Assembly (NCBI GenBank): GCA_002305575.1
Contig: DBPP01000039.1
Location: forward strand, 1 to 9,323
Length of the DNA stretch: 9,323 nt
Source of the DNA: Ruminococcaceae bacterium UBA1417
GTDB lineage: Bacteria > Bacillota > Clostridia > Oscillospirales > Acutalibacteraceae
Direction of reading: 5' to 3'
Below the pieces are notes generated by a model, which was not told the origin of the DNA, did no database searches, and worked only from the letters and a program-made list of their open reading frames with translations. Positions 1 through 4,038 of this stretch are shown here, in pieces; position 1 is the stretch's first letter; every line of letters starts with the position of its first letter. The position numbers and the translations under genes were made by a program.

Positions 1-147
1 AGACCGCAAGTTGCGATCGATGAGAAGGAATTTCGAGCCGTGTGCGCACGCTGGCGCGCCGGAGAGCTTACAGCAACGCAGGCACAGCAGCGTCTGCATG
101 TGACCGCCAGAACCTTTTACCGTCGGGTAAAAAAGCTCGGAGTGTAG
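1..147 (+). CDS. Serine recombinase (resolvase/invertase family), C-terminal fragment
   Basis: The frame is open from the first base and ends at TAG 145-147, giving the last 48 residues of a protein that begins outside the window. The residues read RPQVAIDEKEF...RWRAGELTATQAQQRLHV...TFYRRVKKLGV. This matches the C-terminal helix-turn-helix of resolvase/DNA-invertase serine recombinases, which typically have a 'GRPK' lead-in, an 'AGE.TA..A...L..S..TFYRR' core and a short basic tail. In that family this domain reads the crossover site, while the catalytic serine domain lies N-terminal and cannot be seen here. It fits the mobile-element setting with the tyrosine integrase at 2030. Whether the protein is intact cannot be judged. 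Family identity is fairly secure; its exact role (resolvase, invertase or transposon recombinase) is not. Confidence 0.8.
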   Translation, partial: RPQVAIDEKEFRAVCARWRAGELTATQAQQRLHVTARTFYRRVKKLGV

Positions 148-267
148 AAATTCCTTTGCGCGTTCAATCTCAATGCCGAAAAGTTGCTTTGAAAAAGTGA
201 ATCTACATAAAGAATCGAGAAATATCGTGCAGAGGTGAGAAAACAGAAAATTAGTGATGGATTTTGC

Positions 268-311
268 GGATGGACAAAGTAGACACCTTGGATGGACAAG
301 ACAGTCACCTT
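268..311. repeat. Two tandem copies of a 22-bp sequence
   Basis: Positions 268-289 and 290-311 are head-to-tail copies sharing GGATGGACAA at the start and CACCTT at the end, with 18 of 22 positions identical. They lie in the 148-386 gap, where no credible protein gene is seen. Repeated short motifs like this occur at ends of some insertion sequences, for example the multiple terminal repeats of the IS21 family, and in protein-binding arrays. No transposase is present in the window, so origin is unknown. Confidence 0.55.
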
Positions 312-335
312 GGAGTCCAAACAATCGGAACCGCG

Positions 336-400
336 TTTTGGTTTGTCGAGAATAAGTTTTTTGATTTTGCCAAGCATATAGGTGTGTTGACAAACCAAAA
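336..400. repeat. 12-bp perfect inverted repeat upstream of and overlapping the relBE promoter
   Basis: TTTTGGTTTGTC at 336-347 is the exact reverse complement of GACAAACCAAAA at 389-400, with 41 bp between. The right arm contains most of the -35 box of the toxin-antitoxin promoter. It could be a regulator-binding pair or the remnant ends of a small mobile element; the sequence does not decide. Confidence 0.5.
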
Positions 401-415
401 TGGATGTAGTACAAT
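387..415 (+). promoter_or_regulatory. Promoter of the relBE-type operon
   Basis: A consensus -35 TTGACA (387-392) is followed by a 17-bp spacer and a -10 TACAAT (410-415), a near-perfect sigma-A/sigma-70 promoter. Transcription should start near 422, just before the AAAGGAGG ribosome site at 423-430. The -10 box lies inside the palindromic operator at 405-423. Confidence 0.85.
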
Positions 416-423
416 GTACTACA
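405..423. promoter_or_regulatory. Palindromic operator for the antitoxin
   Basis: TGTAGTACA-A-TGTACTACA is a perfect palindrome with 9-bp arms and one central base. It covers the -10 box and the expected transcription start. Ribbon-helix-helix antitoxins of the RelB type usually bind such palindromes as dimers, alone or with their toxin, and shut off their own operon. Binding here is inferred from position and symmetry. Confidence 0.75.
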
Positions 424-438
424 AAGGAGGATGGTTAT

Positions 439-660
439 ATGGCGTTTTCTATTCGATTGACGGAGGAAGAAAAAGCACTTGCCGAGAGTTATGCAAAGCT
501 TCATTCTTTGTCTTTGGCAGAGGCGTTTAAGCGGGCGCTGTTTGAGCGCATCGAAGATGAGTACGATATTGTGATAGCAAACGAAGCGTATGATGAATAC
601 GAAAAGAGCGGAAAGAAAAGTAGACCCATTTCCGAGTTGTGGAAGGAATTGGACTTATGA
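439..660 (+). CDS. RelB-family antitoxin, ribbon-helix-helix (DUF6290-like)
   Basis: A 73-residue protein starting at ATG 439, chosen because AAAGGAGG (423-430) lies 8 nt upstream; an earlier in-frame ATG at 400 lies upstream of the likely transcription start. Residues 2-8 (AFSIRLT) form the DNA-binding beta strand of a ribbon-helix-helix fold, followed by helix 1 (about 9-22) and helix 2 (about 25-40, LAEAFKRALFERIEDEYD). The acidic C-terminal part, ending RPISELWKELDL, is the usual toxin-wrapping region. RelB-type antitoxins neutralise a RelE-family ribonuclease and repress their own operon; the 19-bp palindrome over the promoter fits this. The stop codon overlaps the toxin start (ATGA, 657-660), so the two genes are translationally coupled. 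Family assignment rests on fold-like sequence pattern and gene pairing. Confidence 0.88.
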   Translation: MAFSIRLTEEEKALAESYAKLHSLSLAEAFKRALFERIEDEYDIVIANEAYDEYEKSGKKSRPISELWKELDL

Positions 661-929
661 AATACTGCGTAGCAACAACGGAACGGTTCGACAGAGATTT
701 CAAAAAGCTCGATAAGTATACGCAACGCATGATAAAAGCATGGATTGAAAAGAATCTGGTTGATAGCACAGATCCCCGGCAGCACGGGAAAGGCTTAACA
801 GCGAACCGCAGTGGCCAGTGGAGATACAGGATTGGGGATTATCGCCTTATCTGCCAGATCAACGACAATGAACTTGTAATCTTAGCATTATCTGTTGGTC
901 ATAGGCGTTCGGTGTATGACGATCGATGA
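657..929 (+). CDS. RelE/ParE-superfamily toxin (mRNA interferase)
   Basis: A 90-residue protein starting at ATG 657, which shares bases with the antitoxin stop codon. GGAAGGA at 641-647 serves as ribosome site; a start at 639 would precede that site and is rejected. The sequence has the RelE layout: N-terminal strand (KYCVATTERFDRDFKKL), two helices, then a basic sheet with GKGL (44-47), WRYRIGDYRLI (55-65) and the terminal GHRRSVY (81-87). RelE-type toxins cleave mRNA in the ribosomal A site using basic residues plus a C-terminal Arg/Tyr; K45, R56, R58, R63, R83 and Y87 are the likely counterparts. Length is normal and the frame is intact. A ParE-type gyrase inhibitor is the alternative within the superfamily, but the C-terminal GHRxxVY favours RelE. 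Confidence 0.88.
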   Translation: MKYCVATTERFDRDFKKLDKYTQRMIKAWIEKNLVDSTDPRQHGKGLTANRSGQWRYRIGDYRLICQINDNELVILALSVGHRRSVYDDR

Positions 930-1001
930 AAAGAAAGCCTGAGACTCAAATAGCGGTTGGGTTTGAATAAATGACGTATAAGCTATATAGGGGTGATTTC
1001 T

Positions 1002-1778
1002 GTGACACAATATGAAAAAGCAGTATTACTTTGGAGACAAAAAAAGGTTAAGACAGATGCCGAGCTGGCAGAAGCATTGAACGGTCACAGCATCGCGTTT
1101 GCTTATCACTCTGGAAAAATTGAAAATGATATGGTCACGTATCATGATACCAGAGAGATATTTGAGCATGATGGGGTGACTTCTTATACCGGAGATCTTC
1201 GGACACTTTTTGAGATTCGAAATGCCAAAGAAGCCAGCGAATTATTTCTTACAGCTTTTGGAGAAAAGCGCCCGCTGGATTCTGAACTGATTTTAGCATT
1301 TCAGAAGAAACTGACGCAGAACACATACGATACCCGGAGGTATCAGCTTGGCGAGCGGCCAGGCACGTATAAGTTGCACGATTATGTTACAGGAAGAGAG
1401 GAAGTTGGCGCAGCTCCAGAGGATGTTCAAGAAGAAATGGATGAACTGCTGGAAGAATTGGTGGACATAGAAGATCGTGATGCACTGACTGTTGCTGCGT
1501 ATTTTCATGTGAAATTTGAAAATATCCATCCCTTTGCGGATGGAAATGGCAGAACCGGTCGCCTTGCTATGAATTATTTTTTGGTGATGCACAATCATCC
1601 GCCAATTATTATTCATGAGGAAGATCGACGGGCATATTACAATGCGCTGGAAGCATGGGACAGGTTTCAAAATTTAGCGGTGATGAAGAGTTTTTTGTGT
1701 GCCCAGACAGAAAAAACTTGGGAAAAGCAGATCACTCGGGCGGAGAAGCGTCGGGAAAGAAACGCACCGGAACTATAG
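1002..1778 (+). CDS. Fic-domain protein (class II, likely AMP-transferase)
   Basis: A 258-residue protein. The start is taken as GTG 1002 because AGGGGTG (989-995) sits 6 nt upstream; GTG 993 overlaps that site. The catalytic Fic motif is intact, HPFADGNGRTGR at residues 176-187, with catalytic His176, metal-binding Asp180 and nucleotide-binding Arg184/Arg187. Near the N terminus SGKIEN (37-42) matches the inhibitory (S/T)xxxE(G/N) motif. An inhibitory helix located before the Fic domain in the same chain defines class II; its Glu41 would block productive ATP binding until relieved. Fic enzymes usually transfer AMP to a Ser/Thr/Tyr hydroxyl of a target protein; the target is unknown. The gene begins 72 bp after the toxin gene, with no terminator and no clear promoter between, so it may be read from the toxin-antitoxin promoter. 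It ends before the terminator at 1862. Confidence 0.9.
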   Translation: MTQYEKAVLLWRQKKVKTDAELAEALNGHSIAFAYHSGKIENDMVTYHDTREIFEHDGVTSYTGDLRTLFEIRNAKEASELFLTAFGEKRPLDSELILAFQKKLTQNTYDTRRYQLGERPGTYKLHDYVTGREEVGAAPEDVQEEMDELLEELVDIEDRDALTVAAYFHVKFENIHPFADGNGRTGRLAMNYFLVMHNHPPIIIHEEDRRAYYNALEAWDRFQNLAVMKSFLCAQTEKTWEKQITRAEKRRERNAPEL

Positions 1779-1842
1779 GCGAAATTTGGAACTAAGTTCC
1801 GTTTGAGAGCAGGTAATCTAAAACCGGAACTCAGTTCCGGTT
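1766..1842. promoter_or_regulatory. Cluster of GGAACT-N-AGTTCC palindromes
   Basis: Two palindromes share one core: GGAACT-A-AGTTCC at 1788-1800 and the longer AACCGGAACT-C-AGTTCCGGTT at 1822-1842. A half-site ACCGGAACT lies at 1766-1774, inside the last codons of fic. The GGAACT starts (1769, 1788, 1826) are 19 and 38 bp apart. They may be operators for a dimeric regulator, integrase arm sites, or hairpins at the 3' end of the fic transcript. No T-run follows either palindrome, so they are not terminators by themselves. Confidence 0.6.
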
Positions 1843-1861
1843 ACAAAGTGACATACAATGA

Positions 1862-1902
1862 ACCCCTGAGCCGAAGCGCTGCTTCAGCTCAGGGGTCTTT
1901 TT
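1862..1902 (+). terminator. Intrinsic terminator after fic
   Basis: ACCCCTGAGC (1862-1871) pairs with GCTCAGGGGT (1887-1896). After one mismatch the stem continues with GAAGC/GCTTC around a 3-nt loop, and CTTTTT (1897-1902) follows. It should end the relBE-fic transcript. Confidence 0.9.
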
Positions 1903-1927
1903 GCATCTGCATAGAATTTCTTATAAT
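1901..1927 (+). promoter_or_regulatory. Probable integrase promoter
   Basis: A perfect -10 TATAAT (1922-1927) is preceded by TTGCAT (1901-1906) at a short 15-bp spacing, or by TTTGCA (1900-1905) at 16 bp. It lies directly after the fic terminator and about 100 bp before the integrase start. The -10 is convincing, the -35 weak. Confidence 0.55.
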
Positions 1928-1944
1928 CCAAGCCAAAAACCTTT

Positions 1945-1995
1945 GGCGCTGGAAAAGAGACGAAGTCAGGAGAGTTAAGATGTCATTTCAGCGCC
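1945..1995. repeat. Imperfect inverted repeat in the integrase leader
   Basis: GGCGCTGGAAA (1945-1955) and TTTCAGCGCC (1986-1995) are reverse complements apart from one extra G, with 30 bp between. In the mRNA this would place the AGGAGAG site and ATG of the 1980 small frame within or beside the hairpin. It may also be a recombination-protein site. Function is inferred only from position. Confidence 0.4.
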
Positions 1996-2072
1996 GAGGT
2001 TGCAAAAACCAAAATGGAGGCGCGTTAAAATGTCAAACAAGAAAAGCACACAAACAATTGGACAGTGGCTAG
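1980..2072 (+). CDS. Possible 30-residue leader ORF overlapping the integrase start
   Basis: ATG 1980 has AGGAGAG (1968-1974) 5 nt upstream and opens a short basic frame (begins MSFQRRGCKNQNGG, ends KQLDSG) that runs 43 bp into the integrase gene in another frame. Its ribosome site is as good as that of the integrase, so ribosomes may well initiate here. The peptide has no recognised family and is much shorter than a normal excisionase. It may act as a translational leader or be chance. Confidence 0.25.
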   Translation: MSFQRRGCKNQNGGALKCQTRKAHKQLDSG

Positions 2073-2938
2073 ATACGTGGTTTTCTGTGTATGCGGTACC
2101 GGAATACGAGAAAAACACGGTTGCGCTCTATGAGGATGCGCGGCGTCGGTTTAACGTCAATTGTCCGGGGATGGAATCTATTTTGCTGGAGGATCTTTTG
2201 CCGGTACAATTTCAGGCTGCGATGAATCAGCTTGCAGATCAGTACTCAAAGTCTACCATTCGCCATATTAAGTCTCTGTACCATATGGCTTACGAAAAGG
2301 CCATTGATAATCGGCTGTGTGACGTAAATCCAATTGATAAAACGGTTTTACCGAAAAATGCTTCCGAAAAGCTTGTAACAGCTTTATCCAGAGAGGAGCA
2401 GGAAGCTTTTGAACGGGCGGCGCATCAACTGCCGATCAGAGATGAATTTATACTGCGAACTTATTTACTGACGGGCTTGCGTCCTGGAGAGCTTCGATTC
2501 CTTCGTTGGGAAGATTGGGATCAATCCAGAAAAATACTTAAAATCAACAAGAGCAAAACCAAGGCTGGTGTACGGGAAGTACCGGTTATCCCCGAAGTGG
2601 CGGTTATTCTCATTCATCTTCACGCGTGGAGAAAGGGGGCGAGTGAGAGGGAATACATATTTGGCGGAGAGAAGCCACTTGATAAGTATCACTTGCGGCA
2701 TATTTGTAAGCGTGTCGCGACCATAGCAAATATCCGGCACGTAACACCGCACATGCTTCGGCATACATTTGCGACGCGTATGATCGATCACGGTGCTGAA
2801 ATCAAAAGTCTTTCGGTTATTTTGGGACATACAAAACCGGAGTTTACACTTAGAAGATATATAACTCCCGACCAAGGACAGCTCTACGATCAAATGATGC
2901 TGCTGTCCAATGCAAACGCGAAAAGAAACGACACATAG
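2030..2938 (+). CDS. Tyrosine recombinase / phage-type integrase
   Basis: A 302-residue protein starting at ATG 2030, with GGAGG (2016-2020) 9 nt upstream; an in-frame ATG at 2000 lacks a ribosome site and is not used. Residues about 7-100 form the SAM-like core-DNA-binding domain (TIGQWLDTWFSVY..., STIRHIKSLYHMAYEKA). Residues about 115-295 form the catalytic domain with all expected residues: Arg151 in TGLRPGEL, a beta-hairpin lysine in KSKTKAG (174-180), His241 and Arg244 in HMLRHTFATR, His267 in LGHT, and the nucleophile Tyr277 in RRYITPD. The enzyme therefore looks active. Such integrases insert and excise phages, ICEs and genomic islands, often at the 3' end of tRNA genes. The tRNA-Val 3' end lies about 770 bp downstream and faces this gene, which suggests its attachment site. 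Confidence 0.95.
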   Translation: MSNKKSTQTIGQWLDTWFSVYAVPEYEKNTVALYEDARRRFNVNCPGMESILLEDLLPVQFQAAMNQLADQYSKSTIRHIKSLYHMAYEKAIDNRLCDVNPIDKTVLPKNASEKLVTALSREEQEAFERAAHQLPIRDEFILRTYLLTGLRPGELRFLRWEDWDQSRKILKINKSKTKAGVREVPVIPEVAVILIHLHAWRKGASEREYIFGGEKPLDKYHLRHICKRVATIANIRHVTPHMLRHTFATRMIDHGAEIKSLSVILGHTKPEFTLRRYITPDQGQLYDQMMLLSNANAKRNDT

Positions 2939-2950
2939 AGGAAATGATAA

Positions 2951-2983
2951 GAAAAAAGCCCGAATTCTGAAAAGAATTCGGGC
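2951..2983 (-). terminator. Intrinsic terminator reading on the minus strand
   Basis: GCCCGAATTCT (2958-2968) and AGAATTCGGGC (2973-2983) form a perfect 11-bp hairpin with a GAAA loop on the plus strand. The run of six A at 2952-2957 becomes six U after the hairpin only on the minus strand; on the plus strand AGAAGTG follows. It would stop a minus-strand transcript entering the integrase gene from the right, although no minus-strand protein gene is seen there. Confidence 0.75.
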
Positions 2984-3058
2984 AGAAGTGTCGTGCCAAA
3001 GGGGAAAAACGATTGAGAACAACTCTGGAAAAATCGAGAGTAAATTCACGTCCAAACC

Positions 3059-3087
3059 TTGACATACGACAAAAAGAGGAGTACCAT
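3059..3087 (+). promoter_or_regulatory. Candidate promoter at the start of the gene-free region
   Basis: TTGACA (3059-3064), a 17-bp spacer and TACCAT (3082-3087) make a plausible sigma-A promoter with a perfect -35 and a 4/6 -10. Transcription would begin near 3094 and run into the hairpin-rich stretch up to the tRNA gene. Confidence 0.5.
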
Positions 3088-3105
3088 ATACCTATGGATT
3101 CCTCT
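3071..3105 (-). terminator. Second minus-strand hairpin terminator candidate
   Basis: AGAGGA (3075-3080) pairs with TCCTCT (3100-3105), and inside it CCATA (3084-3088) pairs with TATGG (3093-3097) around a 4-nt loop. A at 3071-3075 gives a short U-run after the stem on the minus strand. It overlaps the plus-strand promoter candidate at 3059-3087. Confidence 0.45.
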
Positions 3106-3257
3106 CGCGGATCCTACTGGCCTCGCCTGAATCTAGCAAATTCAGTTTGGCCTGCCTCTTGCGATATATCGAGTATCACAGAAGCATTTGGGACTCTCTT
3201 AGATTTTATAAATCCAGATGTCCTCATCAATAATGATAGCACATCTGTTTTTGGAGC

Positions 3258-3304
3258 GCAAGGCTTTTGTCGATTTTTGTAATTCGCAAGACCTTGCCTT
3301 TTTT
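3258..3304 (+). terminator. Possible internal plus-strand terminator
   Basis: GCAAGG (3258-3263) can pair with CCTTGC (3292-3297), followed by CTTTTTT (3298-3304). The loop is long (28 nt), and a shorter alternative GCAA/TTGC hairpin forms just before the T-run. If active, it would divide the structured region into RNAs of about 210 and 400 nt. Confidence 0.35.
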
Positions 3305-3588
3305 CATGCCCTGAATTTCGGACAGCCGAAAAGAAGGGCTACAAACTGAACCTCGAAAACTGAATACCGCATACCCAGAGGACTGCCAACTGAGGCGGTC
3401 ATAATACAAGGTGATAGACCGTGCATCTCTCGCGCAGCGCACCTTGCTATACGCGTCCCAACGCTGTAACGGTGTAAGAACAATCCTTACTTTGTGGGTC
3501 GTAGGAAGGATCTCTGCACTACCTGCTGGAGACAGGTAAGGTATGATGTTAGTCTCGAGTTGTTGCCGACGGTCGTTTGTGGCCGTCT

Positions 3589-3636
3589 GAAAATACAACA
3601 AATCAATGATAACAGTCCATACACTGTTATCATTGA
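3589..3636 (-). terminator. Probable tRNA-Val transcript terminator
   Basis: TCAATGATAACAGT (3603-3616) and ACTGTTATCATTGA (3623-3636) form a perfect 14-bp hairpin with a 6-nt loop. On the minus strand the hairpin is followed by the T-rich TTTGTTGTATTTTC (3602 down to 3589). It lies about 70-115 bp beyond the tRNA 3' end and is the best stop for its transcript. Confidence 0.6.
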
Positions 3637-3699
3637 CCAATGTCCTCAAATTACTTGAGCATATTGGTCAATGATAACGGGAACACCCATTACCATTGA
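3603..3699. repeat. Four alternating inverted copies of a ~14-bp sequence
   Basis: Segments A (3603-3616), B (3623-3641), C (3663-3681) and D (3686-3699) are variants of TCAATGATAAC in alternating orientation. A and B pair perfectly over 14 bp. B and C pair perfectly over 16 bp (3626-3641 with 3663-3678), capped by CTCAA/TTGAG (3645-3649 with 3655-3659). C and D pair over 14 positions with two mismatches on the plus strand, which become G-U pairs on the minus strand. A:B plus C:D excludes B:C, so the RNA from either strand has two alternative folds. They could equally be DNA sites for the integrase or its accessory factors beside the presumed attachment site. Confidence 0.85.
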
Positions 3700-3705
3700 T
3701 TTTTT
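3668..3705 (+). terminator. Plus-strand terminator abutting the tRNA 3' end
   Basis: TCAATGATAACGGG (3668-3681) pairs with CCCATTACCATTGA (3686-3699) with two A-C mismatches and a 4-nt loop, followed by six T (3700-3705). It would stop plus-strand transcription before it becomes antisense to tRNA-Val. The alternative B:C pairing of the same region would prevent this hairpin. Confidence 0.6.
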
Positions 3706-3781
3706 GGTGGGCGCTAACGGACTTGAACCGCTGACCCCCTGCACGTCAAGCAGGTGCTCTAGCCAGCTGAGCTAAGCGCCC
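3705..3781 (-). tRNA. tRNA-Val(GAC)
   Basis: On the minus strand a complete 77-nt cloverleaf runs from GGGCGCT (3781-3775) to AGCGCCC plus discriminator A and an encoded CCA (3707-3705). The D arm has GCTC...GAGC with GCTGGCTAGA in the loop. The anticodon arm CCTGC-TTGACGT-GCAGG presents GAC, which reads valine GUC/GUU codons. The T arm has GCGGTTCAAGTCCGT. Acceptor pairing is complete, so the gene appears functional. Its 3' end faces the integrase gene, the usual geometry for an element integrated at a tRNA. Confidence 0.95.
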
Positions 3782-3800
3782 AAATTTCTGCTGCTTGAGT

Positions 3801-3829
3801 ATTATATACCATCGCGTCCTAAAATGCAA
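3801..3829 (-). promoter_or_regulatory. tRNA-Val promoter
   Basis: Read on the minus strand, TTGCAT (3829-3824), a 17-bp spacer and a perfect TATAAT (3806-3801) lie about 20 bp before the tRNA. Long A/T tracts directly upstream (about 3832-3865) look like an UP element, common for strong stable-RNA promoters. Confidence 0.85.
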
Positions 3830-3897
3830 TACCTTTTTTGAAAAAAATTTATTTTTTTGGATTTTCTTACAAAACTCATAAGAATGCCATTTTTCTA

Positions 3898-3926
3898 TTG
3901 TCTATTCAAATTGGTTGCCGTATAAT
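3898..3926 (+). promoter_or_regulatory. Glycosyltransferase gene promoter
   Basis: TTGTCT (3898-3903), a 17-bp spacer and a perfect TATAAT (3921-3926) give a start near 3933. This leaves a leader of about 105 nt before the chosen start codon at 4039. It is divergent from the tRNA promoter. Confidence 0.75.
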
Positions 3927-4038
3927 GTAACCTGTAAACATAATATGAACGATACGAACGAAAAAAGCCCAGCTTTTGAAAAAGGAGATTGAAGCGGGGA
4001 GCCAATGGAACGAAACTGTAAAGGAGTCCGTGACGAAG

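Larger units (their letters stand above)
3094..3705 (+). ncRNA. Candidate large structured non-coding RNA (~610 nt), family not recognised
   Basis: No frame here looks like a real protein, yet the stretch is packed with stems. They are: GGCC/GGCC with CTGAAT/ATTCAG (3119-3152); CAGATGT/ACATCTG (3215-3247); GCCCT-TTTCGG/CCGAAA-AGGGC (3308-3339); CAAGGTG/CACCTTG extended by ATA/TAT (3404-3450); GCGT/ACGC (3453-3464); GTAAG/CTTAC (3474-3490); TACCTG/CAGGTA (3520-3538); and TTGTTG/CAACAA enclosing GACGGTC/GGCCGTC (3560-3601). Several favour the plus strand. GACGGTC/GGCCGTC has a G-U pair there but an A-C clash on minus, and the 3308 hairpin has a GAA/AGA internal loop able to form tandem G-A pairs. 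A promoter (3059) and terminator (to 3705) bracket it. Length and position beside a tRNA in an island resemble ROOL/GOLLD RNAs, but no sequence match is claimed. An internal T-run at 3298 could split it in two. Confidence 0.35.

Noticed and set aside
264..530. 88-residue plus-strand frame across the relBE promoter
   Set aside because: It spans the promoter, operator and antitoxin start in another frame and has no ribosome site at its ATG.
2465..3055. 196-residue minus-strand frame overlapping the integrase
   Set aside because: It crosses the strong hairpin at 2958-2983 and lies opposite an intact integrase; no recognisable domain.
3305..3602. Group II intron or retron remnant
   Set aside because: No domain V-like hairpin, reverse transcriptase or msr/msd arrangement could be found.
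3227..3649. 140-residue minus-strand frame in the gene-free region
   Set aside because: No ribosome site or family pattern is seen, and it runs across many RNA-like stems; better read as chance in a structured non-coding stretch.
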